DNA from: Ruminococcus sp. YE71 | GTDB taxonomy: Bacteria > Bacillota > Clostridia > Oscillospirales > Ruminococcaceae | Assembly (NCBI RefSeq): GCF_900119155.1 | Contig: NZ_FPIR01000005.1 | Span: 1 to 64,000 of the forward strand | Direction: 5' to 3' | DNA length: 64,000 nucleotides | Shown here: positions 1 through 8,603 of the stretch, one piece after another | Position numbering within the stretch: the first letter of the stretch is position 1 | Layout of the letters: each line of letters starts with the position of its first letter | Position numbers and translations under genes: made by a program | The notes under the pieces: model-generated | Databases searched by the model: none | Seen by the model: only the letters and a program-made list of their open reading frames with translations | Told to the model about the DNA's origin: nothing

Positions 1-931
1 GAAGTCGGGAAAGAAGAACGGCTAAAGTTCATTGCCATAAAGACCGATGACGGTAAGGTCAAGGGCAGGATCAACTTTTACTGTAAGGCTTTAGAGGTAA
101 CAAGACAGGCGTTTTATGACTATCTTGACCGCAAGAATAAGCCTTGGAAATACCAGGCTCTCGCCAACGAAATGATGAAGATCCACAACGATGACAAGTA
201 TAACGATACCTACGGCAGACAGCGTATGTATATGGCTTTGCTGTTGAAAAAGAGAGCCGGAGAAATAGCTATCGATATCCCTTGTGAAGCCACAGTCCGC
301 AAGGTAATGGCACAGATAGGGCTTATCCATAAGCCTCAGCGAAAGCCCAACGGCATCACCAAAGCCGACAGTGAAGCACGCAAGTCGGACGACCTTTTAA
401 AGCGTGATTTTCATGCGGATAAGCCGCTTGAAAAAGCCGTGACCGACATCAGCGAGCTCAAAGCAAAGGATGGAAAAGTCTATGTTTCAGCAATATTTGA
501 CTGCTTTGATCTTATGCCGCTGGGGCTTGCCATTGAGGATAATATGAGGGCTTCGCTCTGTGTTCATACCGTTGAAAATGCGAAGAATGCGTATCCTGAC
601 ATCAATACATTCCGACAGAGGCAGCCAGTACACAAGTGCAGAATATCGGACAGTAATAAAGAAGTATGGGATAATTCAAAGTATGAACAGTGCAGGCGGA
701 AGATGCCACGACAACGCCAGATGTGAAAGTATGTGGGCAAGAATGAAGGAAGAGCTGTTCTACAGCAGGAACGACAAGTCCGAAAACTACACGATTGAGG
801 AACTCAAAACCATGATCTGGAGATACTACATGAGCTACTGGGCTAACCGGAGAATATGCACCGCTAACGGCGGACTGCCGCCTGCTGTCAAGAGAGCTCT
901 CTACTATGACAGCTTAAGCCTTGCTGCTTAA
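1..931 (+). pseudogene. IS3-family transposase (OrfB), 5'-truncated by the window and frameshifted
   Basis: This is the DDE integrase of an IS3-type insertion sequence. Reading frame 1 is open from the first base and codes an OrfB-like sequence including an HTH_21-like stretch and the first catalytic Asp region (TDISELK, near base 450). The frame is lost near bases 600-615. The rest lies in frame 2, with the second Asp motif (HSDRGSQYTS) and the catalytic Glu (ARCESMWARMKEE), ending at TAA 929-931. All three DDE segments are visible but no single frame joins them. This site is not where IS3 elements use programmed frameshifting (that is between orfA and orfB), so I call it a pseudogene. A one-base assembly error is the alternative. 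orfA would lie left of the window. Confidence 0.88.
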
Positions 932-967
932 AACTGTTCGAATAAAATGTGTCAAGTGGGATTGACA
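932..967 (+). repeat. Probable right terminal inverted repeat of the IS3 element
   Basis: The 36 bases after the transposase stop end in GTGGGATTGACA. Read from the outside in, the end begins TGTCAATCCCACTTGACA, starting with the TG typical of IS3-family ends and containing a small TGTCAA/TTGACA inverted repeat. The left end is outside the window, so the boundary is inferred. Non-transposon coding sequence resumes right after it. Confidence 0.5.
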
Positions 968-1088
968 AGTTCAGAAGAATATTGAATACAAAGCTGTCGA
1001 TCAGAAGGCAAGAGAGATCGAACAATATCTACGTCAGGAGCAGAGTCGAGATCAGCAGAGAAAACGAAGGCAGAATGTACTTGAATGA
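966..1088 (+). pseudogene. 3' fragment of a gene, probably a mobilisation-type protein tail
   Basis: Frame 3 is open from base 966, directly after the putative IS end, to a TGA at 1086-1088. It codes about 40 residues of a highly charged Gln/Arg/Glu-rich helix (contains DQKAREIEQYLRQEQ). Such tails are common at the C-terminus of relaxase/mobilisation proteins of Firmicute conjugative elements, and the next gene is of ICE type. I infer that the IS inserted into, and removed, the body of that gene. There is no start codon or RBS. The family assignment is a guess from composition and context. Confidence 0.4.
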
Positions 1089-1105
1089 TACAGCGCATTG
1101 CACCG

Positions 1106-1157
1106 GGGATAATTGTGATATTGCTGCGCCTTTCACAAAGATTATTACAATTATCCC
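1106..1157. repeat. Inverted repeat between mobile-element fragments
   Basis: GGGATAATTGT (1106-1116) and ACAATTATCCC (1147-1157) are perfect 11-base arms with a 30-base loop. The match extends to 15 bases with one mismatch. No T-run follows, so it is not an obvious terminator. It could be an operator or nicking/processing structure of the decayed mobile element. Confidence 0.55.
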
Positions 1158-1227
1158 GATATGCTGGACTCCGGAATAATTATCAGCTATAATTGATTCA
1201 CAATAAAACTTCTGGAGGTACAAAGCA

Positions 1228-1437
1228 ATGTTAAAAACACCTGAACTGGCAATGCCGAGAACACGAAAGGTCACGACCGTCTGTAACGGCAGGCGTGAGG
1301 TTTGGAAGGATTACGAAGAAGCAAAGGCATATTTCCTTGAACTTATGATGTCCACTGACGGCGAAGAACATGACCGAGCAGAGTGCGTTTACATCCAGCT
1401 CCTGCACGGGCTTGATGAGTGTTCGGACGAGGATTAG
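1228..1437 (+). CDS. Small conserved protein of Firmicute conjugative elements
   Basis: This codes 69 residues, acidic at the C-terminus (DECSDED), with the pattern RKVTTVCNGRREVWKDYEEAKAYF. It starts at ATG 1228 behind a good RBS (TGGAGGT, 9 bases upstream). I recognise this type of small protein from integrative elements of gut Clostridia, where it sits near mobilisation genes. Its function is unknown. It has no membrane segment. A strong hairpin follows it. It appears intact although its neighbours are decayed. Confidence 0.7.
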   Translation: MLKTPELAMPRTRKVTTVCNGRREVWKDYEEAKAYFLELMMSTDGEEHDRAECVYIQLLHGLDECSDED

Positions 1438-1453
1438 AAAACGCTGAGAAAGA

Positions 1454-1498
1454 AAATGTGGTATTTCAGGTTATGTAATTCCCTGAAATACCACATTT
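1454..1498. terminator. Strong bidirectional terminator hairpin
   Basis: A 17-base perfect stem (AAATGTGGTATTTCAGG at 1454-1470 with its complement at 1482-1498) and an 11-base loop, followed by a T-rich stretch. It lies between the rightward small gene and the leftward defence operon, and can end transcription from both sides. Confidence 0.85.
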
Positions 1499-1541
1499 CT
1501 ATTTTATAAAATTATTACAAAGACATTAACTGAATAGCCCA

Positions 1542-3280
1542 TTATTCAATGCTTGAATCCATATCAGCAATGATATCGAACAATTCTATCGGAATGACAA
1601 ACGACTCCGAGAAGGCATTTACTACGATTCCGCAGACGTTTTTCTCGTTGTTTCGTGCTAAATTCATAGCTTCAAGGAAATGATGCTGTATTTTTGAAAA
1701 ATGCTCTCCGTATTCTCCCATTTCCTCATCGGATGTGAACACAGGGAAGAAGAAGTTATCGTCATTCTGAAGAATATCCGGAACCATACGGATGTTATCG
1801 TGTGAAGTAAACTCACGTCCTATTAAGGAGCCCATATCGCCATTATCCGCTGCATCTAATACAGCCTTAGACCAAATCTCATAATCTTCATCACTTAAAA
1901 TGGCATTACAAGGAATCCATACATAGCTGTCTCGCAGTATTCTTGCCAGCTTTATCAGGTTGAGCTTCGTGCGATTTCTGTTACAGATTTCAATGGCTTT
2001 TTTGAGAAAAGAGCCATCCTCCAACAATTCTTCAGTTATCGGCTCATCAAATACCGTGTATTCCACACCACCGTCAGCTTCATAAATCATTTGGATCAGC
2101 TCTTTTGTCAGCATGAACGACTGTCCCCACGGATTGATGATATAACCGGTTGCTTCGGTTTTCAGGCAGGACTGCAGGGTGCTGTCAATGAAGTGCGAGA
2201 TAACTGCGCTATTTTTTCCTTTCTCGTATTCCTCTTGAGATGTGAATACAACGTGCCAAAGTTTGCCATCATTTGTCTGGAGCGTGCGAAAGGCAACCGT
2301 ATTATCATCTTCTTCATTTACGATCACCAGAATGATAAAATGACGGTCGGCGTGCATACACTGGCGAATTGCCTCCAGAACAGCAAGCAGTTTTTCCTTG
2401 CTGTCGTCGGCATAATAATCGGCAATCGCCTGTTCTATCAGCGTATTTCCGTCAAGAAACTCATCGTGAAATGGCGGTATGGCAGGTATTCTCAGTTCAT
2501 TGAAACGGTCAAGTACTGCGTTTATATCATCTGGCAGTCGTTTTCTACATTCTGCGGCTATCTCATCAGGAACGCCAAATAATGCCTCTGCCATACTGCC
2601 AGCGATGCAAGTGAGCGTATCACAGTCGCCTCCAAGGGATACTGCTGTACGAATGACGTCCTCAAAGTCCTGTCCTTCGAGAAAAGCAGTAATTGCTTCA
2701 GGCACCGTTTCCTGACAGGTCTCCACATGATGGTATCCCGGTCTGATTTCATCGCAGGTTCAAGAGAGGTCATAACCGAACTTATTTATAATGTAGTCCA
2801 TGATATCATCTTTGCCACTGCCGGTCCTTGCAAGAAAGATCACACTGGCGACTGCCTCTGCACCCTTGATGCCTTCCGGATGATTGTGCGATACCGCAGC
2901 GGTAAGCGCAGCCATGTGTGCCTTGTCGTTTCAATATCGTCAAAGAGCCAGCCTGCCGGAGATACTCTCATCGCTGAGCCGTTGCCGAAGCTGCCATAGG
3001 GCTTAGGATTCTTTTCGTGCAGCCAGCGGATGAACATACCGCCGTATCCGGCATTCGGATATTTCTTGCCCCACTTCTGCATAGATGCAACCAGTGCTGA
3101 TGTGATTTCCTCATCGGGCTGTCCGAGGGTATCGAGCATCGCTTCGGCGACTGCAATCGTCATAACGGAATCGTCCGTGAATTCGGAATGCTTGCCGAAA
3201 AGTGGAAAGTCCTTCGTTTTTGCACCTCTATCAAACTCATAGGGTGCGCCAATCATATCACCTAATAATGCTCCGATCAT
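1542..3280 (-). pseudogene. ADP-ribosylglycohydrolase fused to tandem SseB-like domains, broken
   Basis: The intended product begins at ATG 3280 behind AAAGGAGGTC. The N-terminal part (MIGALLGDMIGAPYEF, FTDDSVMT, YGGMFIRWL, SFGNGSAMRVSPAGW) is the metal-binding ADP-ribosylglycohydrolase (DraG/ARH-like) fold. Homology then moves to another frame near 2912-2940. In the new frame there is a TGA at 2760-2762, where the family normally has an amino acid (FGYDLS-stop-TCDEIRPGYHH). Past it the second metal motif (GGDCDTLTCIAGSMAEA) is intact, followed by about 270 residues that look like two SseB N-terminal-type domains. A GTG at 2726 could start a 394-residue remnant, but it has no clear RBS. Two lesions make loss of function likely. 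It is last in the mcrBC operon. Confidence 0.8.
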
Positions 3281-3331
3281 ATCGAAGACCTCCTTTCCTT
3301 TGATGATCCCAGTATACCACATATAAGAGAA

Positions 3332-3368
3332 GAAGTGGTCGTTTGTCAAACGACAAATGAACCACTTC
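3332..3368. terminator. Hairpin between macro-domain gene and ADP-ribosylglycohydrolase pseudogene
   Basis: GAAGTGGT and ACCACTTC arms (3332-3339 and 3361-3368) enclose a second inverted repeat, TTTGTC/GACAAA. This gives a two-part stem of about 14 pairs. No long T-run follows on the minus strand, so it may attenuate rather than end the operon, or protect the upstream mRNA. Confidence 0.5.
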
Positions 3369-3373
3369 CTGAG

Positions 3374-4399
3374 TTATTCACCGAGAATCGGCTGTCCATA
3401 TTTGAATAAGATAGCGTTTATCTCGAAAATATCGTAGATACCATTCTGCGAACAATAAGAAATGATGAGATCAAAAGGGTCACTCGGTGAAAAAGCAATT
3501 CCTGCACATTGCAGTAGCTCAGTCATTGTCTTCAAATCAAGCTGAAGTGCGATTGCAAATGCAATGGCTGTTTTCTTACTTGGCTTATAGTTCGGTTTAC
3601 ATTTGATGCTGGAAAACACCTTTCTGTCGATATTGGCTTTTTTGTATACAGTTACATCATCCATACCACTTGCGTCAATCAGCTTGAACAACCGCTGCTG
3701 AAATGTATCGCCAGTAACCTTGAGAATCTGATCAAGCGGTTTCACGGCTGCCGGATATGATGCAGCGCCATCAGAAGGCATATTACCTGCGTGATATTGC
3801 TGTGCTGCGCGGCGTCTGCGGGCGATTTCAAGCTCTTTACCGCATTTGTATTCCTCACTCTCCAACACCTGAATCTGGTGTTCATCCAGATATGCATCAA
3901 TTGAACCGACTATTTTTTCCGAAAGGACAAAGGACTCTCTCCCAAACACAACGAGTATAATAGTCATTTCATGCATCAGCAGGAATTTTCCAATTTCCGA
4001 CAATGCAATATCGAGAGCGGCATCTTTCGGGAACCCGTACACGCCTGTTGCGATAAGCGGAAAAGCGATGCTTTGTGCATTTTGTTCAGCCGCAAGTTTC
4101 AGCGAATTCTCATAGCAGGAACGCAATATATCCTTCTCGCCGTGTTTGCCGTCTTCCCAAGCTGGACCGACTGTGTGAATGAGGTATTTTGCTGACAAGC
4201 CGAAAGCAGGTGTTAAAGCTGCTTCACCCGGCTTAATGTTTCCAATCTTCTTACGTTCTGCTAAAAGCTCATTGGCACCGGCTGCATTGTATATTGCACT
4301 GTCAGTACCGCTACCGATAACTGGCTGCGGATTCGCTGTATTTACAATGATATCGGCTTTTACCTTTGTTATATCATTGCGGATTATTTGAAACGGCAT
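3374..4399 (-). CDS. Macro-domain protein with C-terminal helical (HTH-like) domain
   Basis: The 341-residue product has an N-terminal macro domain (about residues 1-170) that would bind ADP-ribose or hydrolyse it from proteins or O-acetyl-ADP-ribose. The loops NTANPQP-IGSGTDSAIYNAAG and AFPLIATGVYGFP match the family's ligand-binding loops. After a charged linker, about residues 215-341 form an all-helical region with a lambda-repressor-like pattern (VYKKANIDRKVFSSI) that I cannot name precisely. The start is ATG 4399 behind AAGGGCGG. It lies 26 bases downstream of mcrC on the same transcript and upstream of an ADP-ribosylglycohydrolase, so both enzymes point to ADP-ribose chemistry attached to the restriction system. 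Confidence 0.85.
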   Translation of the reverse strand: MPFQIIRNDITKVKADIIVNTANPQPVIGSGTDSAIYNAAGANELLAERKKIGNIKPGEAALTPAFGLSAKYLIHTVGPAWEDGKHGEKDILRSCYENSLKLAAEQNAQSIAFPLIATGVYGFPKDAALDIALSEIGKFLLMHEMTIILVVFGRESFVLSEKIVGSIDAYLDEHQIQVLESEEYKCGKELEIARRRRAAQQYHAGNMPSDGAASYPAAVKPLDQILKVTGDTFQQRLFKLIDASGMDDVTVYKKANIDRKVFSSIKCKPNYKPSKKTAIAFAIALQLDLKTMTELLQCAGIAFSPSDPFDLIISYCSQNGIYDIFEINAILFKYGQPILGE

Positions 4400-4425
4400 G
4401 ATAGCACCGCCCTTCAAAACAATAT

Positions 4426-5754
4426 TTATGTAGCACTGTGAAAAAGCTCCCTGAATGTGCTTTCACTCTTTTTGATAGCAATAACAAAATCATCATAGCT
4501 ATTTGCAGTATCAGGTATGCAAAGCCCATGTTTAATCACACAAATATCGTCACGAGCTTTGACGTTGTTTTCGTATTTCACACCTTTGTTCAGCATCAGT
4601 TTCATATCACCGGTTGACTGAGAATCCGGATACAGGTAATACCCCGTCTTTGCCTCGAACCGAAGCATATACGCTAATAGCTGCAAATAATCTTTGCCTC
4701 CGATATTATCTGTAGGCTTGTATTTTGCATCTGCAATCAGGCGAGGAGAATGTTCCCGACCGATAAAATCAGGATAAATCAGCCCGATACCGCCTGCAAA
4801 CAGTCTTTGTGCGCCCTCTCCGCCTTTGTTGCGCGGATGATAGAATTTGTCAGATATAAGCTTATTGACATATTCTTCCCACAGCCACGCACCGTCAAAT
4901 AAAATGCCGTAAATCTGTCTCGCACCGGAACCGATCTGGTGTTTTTGCTGTTGTAGTATCAACATGCAAAGGCGCTGTAAAGAACGGTATTCCCGATAGT
5001 AAGCGTTTCGGACAACATTACGGGTATTTTTCTCAATAATTGAGTGCTTATCAAAAGGTGCATAATCCTGTGTGACGTCTACAACAAGCTGAACTTCGTC
5101 TTTTATCCTTGCAAGAATCTTTTTTCCGTATGGTTTCTTCTTGATAAACTCTATTGTATGCCGTATCAACTCCATGAGGTAATTGTCATAGGAGTATTCC
5201 CTCTGATTGTATGCAACTTTTCCTACAAACGGTGTGTTCTTGTCGATGTGACGGGGAATATCAATAACGCCCATGATATTGCTGTCGTTATATTTCCTGC
5301 GGATATATGTCTTAAACAACCCTTTTCTAACTGCCTGCTCCAAATAATACGGGAACAGGAATAACAGCATATGGAAAAGCCGGTCATCCTGATTGGCGCT
5401 TGTGCTGAGATCAACGATATTTGGAAAGTCAAGTACCTGTTCCAGCATATACTGTAGGAAATAATCGCTGTTCTCATCTGCAAATCTTGAGGTAAGAGCA
5501 AGCCTTTCGTCACCGTATCCGATAAAACCCATCACATTCTGAGTCCGGTAATTGTCACCGTTACGCTGTAAGATCATCTGATCTTTTGTAATATCCTCCG
5601 CATCAGCCACAAGCTCCGGAAATACAAATACCCCCTCATGCTCAAGCTGTTCAAGCGTTTTACTATCGATTTTTCGTGTCAATCTTGGAATATCTGAGAA
5701 ATATTCCTTATCATATTGAGAGTTATCCCTAACTCTGAGCTGTTTCATCATCAT
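4426..5754 (-). CDS. McrC-like nuclease subunit of McrBC restriction system
   Basis: This is the partner of the McrB-like GTPase in a modification-dependent (type IV) restriction complex. The protein of about 442 residues has an N-terminal adaptor region. The C-terminal half carries a PD-(D/E)xK nuclease core, visible as LIYPDFIG followed by LIADAKYK (Asp and the Asp-x-Lys pair). The ATG at 5754 (or the ATGs at 5751/5748) overlaps the 3' end of mcrB by about 25 bases, so translation is probably coupled. The RBS is weak, as expected for coupling. Length and order (B then C) fit the family. Substrate specificity cannot be read from the sequence. Confidence 0.88.
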   Translation of the reverse strand: MMMKQLRVRDNSQYDKEYFSDIPRLTRKIDSKTLEQLEHEGVFVFPELVADAEDITKDQMILQRNGDNYRTQNVMGFIGYGDERLALTSRFADENSDYFLQYMLEQVLDFPNIVDLSTSANQDDRLFHMLLFLFPYYLEQAVRKGLFKTYIRRKYNDSNIMGVIDIPRHIDKNTPFVGKVAYNQREYSYDNYLMELIRHTIEFIKKKPYGKKILARIKDEVQLVVDVTQDYAPFDKHSIIEKNTRNVVRNAYYREYRSLQRLCMLILQQQKHQIGSGARQIYGILFDGAWLWEEYVNKLISDKFYHPRNKGGEGAQRLFAGGIGLIYPDFIGREHSPRLIADAKYKPTDNIGGKDYLQLLAYMLRFEAKTGYYLYPDSQSTGDMKLMLNKGVKYENNVKARDDICVIKHGLCIPDTANSYDDFVIAIKKSESTFRELFHSAT

Positions 5755-7816
5755 TTTCGTTTTCAGGCTTCTGATAGCCATATGCTTTTGCAAATCTGCT
5801 CATGATTGACGCTTCATCATACGTCCCCTGTACATAATCCTGAAGCAGCGGCTGGAGATAATCCGTCCACAACTGGTCGAATGTCAGCGTTTTCAGTTTC
5901 AGGAAATATGCCGCACCGATTTGATAGTTCTCATTCAATTCATCAACTTTTACGATCTCGTTATTCAGCGCTGTCATGCGTCTGATTGCCTCTGCTTCAA
6001 GGATCTCATCATCAAGTGAAGCGAGCATTTCAAGCTGTGCGTCAGCCTTGATCTCAATAAAACGAAATCTGCGGCGCATCGCAAAGTCAAAGCAATCAAC
6101 GGAACGGTCAATATCATTCATCGTTCCGATGATATATACATTCTCCGGAATAAAGAATTTTTCATCGGGATTGGTATGCAGATTCGCATACTGCGTGGAG
6201 ACTTCACCTGATTTGCCGCGATAACCGGGATCAATTGCAAAGAACAACTCTCCGAAAATTTTAGATATCTCACCACGGTTGATCTCATCAATGATGAATA
6301 TGTACTTTTTCAGTTCTTCTGGTTTTGCTGTAACCTTTGAAGAACAATTCATTTTTGCTTTGATCGCATTATAAAGTGCAAAGTAATAAGAATAGCCTTG
6401 AGTTGCATACTGTTTTCCAAAGAATCGAGTGATGTCCTTGATTTTGGAGAATGTTTCACCTGATTCCAACATCTGTCGAATCTCATCAGCACTCAGACAT
6501 AACTTCTTCACTTCTGAATTATTCGGGATAAAGATATAAATGTGCTGATCATCGGCACTTGTAACTGTAAACTCATTTCCGTTTATTGTCTGGAACTTGT
6601 CTACTCCAAATTCTATTCCGGCAAAGAAGTCCGTCATTGCATCCTGCACAGACATTTCTTTTTCTATTGCTTCCATAGACTTCTGCGAATCTTCGTAGTT
6701 CTTTCTTGCACGGGCAACAAACTTCTTGAGTACGCCGTCTTGTAATGTAAAGCTCATAGAGCCGTCGGCGTTCACTTGTGGGCGCAGTCCCTCTACGAAA
6801 TCTGAGTAATCATAGCTTGGATGGAACTGAACAAATTCCACTTGTTTTTTCTGTTCATCAGTCAAGAGAGTATAGTCATCAAAATAGCCGTTACTGATGA
6901 TATCTGCTGCGATCTCTTTTGCGAGATAAGATTTACCAGTGCCGGGTGCGCCACGAAAAATAATATTCTTGGATTCGATTAGCATAGAGGAATACGGATT
7001 TCTGTAGCCTTTAAATTGCTGCACCAATTCTTCCTGTGCGGCAGCTTCGACTGTATCCTGTTCTGCTTCTTTTTCGTCTTTTTCACGATAGGTAAGTACA
7101 AACGCATCGCCTGATTCACCAAATCGTTTCAGGCATTCCTGTACAAATATAATGGTACTAAATATATTCCAACAATAAATAACGAACTGTCTGCCTTCTC
7201 CATAGCTATACGTCAGATATTCAATAGTATTACGATGTTGTTTGAATTCATCTACGCTGGGGAAAATGCCACAGATAGCGTCGCTGCTTGGATTATATTT
7301 GCAAATGGGGAATGATTCTTTTTGCTCAACAGACATGGCAGAAATCTCTTTTTCAAATACGTGAAAAGCAATTCGAGCCATAGTTTGATTGGAATGTCTG
7401 CGTTCGCCTTTTGAATAATTACGCTGAATTATAGCACCATTAGCCTTTGTAAAGTGAACATCAAGAGGCTTATAATTATCGCCTTGTCCTAAATCATCTA
7501 TAGAAAAACGTTCATCAGTTGAGATAACATTATCAGCAGTTATGGTTAATGTATATTTTTCAAGATTGTCGTCAATTCTAAATCCAAGTTTTTTCAAAAA
7601 CTCTTTTCCTTCCAAACCATAAATATAAGGCTTAGATTTTTTATCGCCATTAATAAGTTGATCTGCAATAGATAAAACATATATGGGTGGATATTTCTTA
7701 CCATCTTTTGTAACAAGATTATACTTTGTACTTTGATTATGTGGTGGAATACCATTTTCATCAATATAATTCAAAGCTTTTATAATATCTTGCTTTGTTA
7801 GTTTTAGAATAGCAAT
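5729..7816 (-). CDS. McrB-like AAA+ GTPase of restriction system, probable ATT start
   Basis: This is the motor subunit of an McrBC-type restriction system. The N-terminal part, with a pattern like NGIPPHNQSTKY-KYPPIYVLS, resembles the N-terminal domain seen in ScoMcrA/McrB-like proteins and should bind modified DNA. The AAA+ GTPase core has Walker A GAPGTGKS (about residue 290), Walker B YIFIIDEINRGEISK, the McrB signature GTMNDIDRS and MRRRFRFIE. No ATG, GTG or TTG lies in frame between the upstream stop and Leu at 7774, which is already inside the conserved domain. A perfect AGGAGG (7827-7832) sits 10 bases before an ATT at 7816, which I take as the start (695 residues). A TTG at 7815 is out of frame by one base, so an indel is the alternative. 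Confidence 0.85.
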   Translation of the reverse strand: MAILKLTKQDIIKALNYIDENGIPPHNQSTKYNLVTKDGKKYPPIYVLSIADQLINGDKKSKPYIYGLEGKEFLKKLGFRIDDNLEKYTLTITADNVISTDERFSIDDLGQGDNYKPLDVHFTKANGAIIQRNYSKGERRHSNQTMARIAFHVFEKEISAMSVEQKESFPICKYNPSSDAICGIFPSVDEFKQHRNTIEYLTYSYGEGRQFVIYCWNIFSTIIFVQECLKRFGESGDAFVLTYREKDEKEAEQDTVEAAAQEELVQQFKGYRNPYSSMLIESKNIIFRGAPGTGKSYLAKEIAADIISNGYFDDYTLLTDEQKKQVEFVQFHPSYDYSDFVEGLRPQVNADGSMSFTLQDGVLKKFVARARKNYEDSQKSMEAIEKEMSVQDAMTDFFAGIEFGVDKFQTINGNEFTVTSADDQHIYIFIPNNSEVKKLCLSADEIRQMLESGETFSKIKDITRFFGKQYATQGYSYYFALYNAIKAKMNCSSKVTAKPEELKKYIFIIDEINRGEISKIFGELFFAIDPGYRGKSGEVSTQYANLHTNPDEKFFIPENVYIIGTMNDIDRSVDCFDFAMRRRFRFIEIKADAQLEMLASLDDEILEAEAIRRMTALNNEIVKVDELNENYQIGAAYFLKLKTLTFDQLWTDYLQPLLQDYVQGTYDEASIMSRFAKAYGYQKPENENDDETAQS

Positions 7817-7850
7817 AAAAGTTTCGCCTCCTATAGTTTTTTCAACTTAT

Positions 7851-7879
7851 ATTATAGCATAAATTGCACAATTAGTCAA
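7851..7879 (-). promoter_or_regulatory. Promoter of the mcrBC-macro operon
   Basis: On the minus strand TTGACT (7879-7874), 17 bases, TATAAT (7856-7851). This is near-consensus housekeeping sigma, about 35 bases before the mcrB start. It is the only clear promoter for the whole operon. Confidence 0.85.
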
Positions 7880-7913
7880 TCAGAATGACGATTCGATTCT
7901 ACATCTTAATAGA

Positions 7914-7954
7914 AAAAGGCATACAAATACCATCTGAGTATCTGTATGCCTTTT
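7914..7954. terminator. Bidirectional terminator
   Basis: AAAAGGCATACAAATAC pairs with GTATCTGTATGCCTTTT with one mismatch, with T-runs on both sides. It separates the defence operon from the acetyltransferase operon and may mark the edge of the acquired segment. Confidence 0.75.
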
Positions 7955-8045
7955 CTGTTAGCCTGCTGTAAAGGTCTTGTTTATAATTGTTGTGATAAAA
8001 ACTTCTGTATTAGCGCAGTCTTTAGCGCAGTCCCTTGTTCTGTTA

Positions 8046-8600
8046 TCAGATGTCTTCAAAACGCTTCGGGTCAAGTTCCCTGACTACCTTTGCGGGGCAG
8101 CCGATCACGACCGCGTAGTCGGGCACGTCCTTCGTCACGACCGCTGCCGCTCCCACCACTGCGTACCTGCCGATGCAGACTCCTGGCATGATGGATGCGC
8201 CCGCGCCTATCCACGCGCCTTTTCTGACAAGGATGGGCTTGCAGGTGAGCTGCTGTCTGTCGTAGAGGTCGTGGTTGTTGGTCAGGAACTGAACGTTTGC
8301 GGCGACCATTACATCGTCTTCAAGGGTCACGCCGCCCATCGCCATGAACAGCGAGTTGCCGTTTATAAGCACGTTCTTCCCGAGCTTCACCATTTCGGGG
8401 GCGGTCATCTGTATCGGCGGCATAAGAACGCTCCCCTCACCGAGACCGTCGCCGAGGAGCTCTTTCAGCAGGGCGCTGTATTCGTCCGTCAGCGGCATTG
8501 TGTGGTTTATCCTGAACAGCAGTTCGAGGGTGCGCCTGTTCTTTTCAAGCTCCATCGAGGTGTGCTCGTACATATTCGTCCTGATCTCGGCAGTTTCCAT
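8046..8600 (-). CDS. Maltose/galactoside-type O-acetyltransferase (left-handed beta-helix)
   Basis: The 184-residue trimeric LbH acetyltransferase of the LacA/Maa/NodL type transfers acetyl from acetyl-CoA to a sugar hydroxyl. The N-terminal helical cap is followed by hexapeptide repeats (for example IGAGASIMPGVCIGRYAVVGA). The catalytic His is in LTNNHDLYD, and the C-terminal VIGCPAKVVREL closure is typical. The ATG overlaps the operon architecture: the RBS CGGAGGTC lies at the end of the HD gene, whose stop is 3 bases upstream. The acceptor sugar is unknown. Confidence 0.85.
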   Translation of the reverse strand: METAEIRTNMYEHTSMELEKNRRTLELLFRINHTMPLTDEYSALLKELLGDGLGEGSVLMPPIQMTAPEMVKLGKNVLINGNSLFMAMGGVTLEDDVMVAANVQFLTNNHDLYDRQQLTCKPILVRKGAWIGAGASIMPGVCIGRYAVVGAAAVVTKDVPDYAVVIGCPAKVVRELDPKRFEDI

Positions 8601-8603
8601 TGG

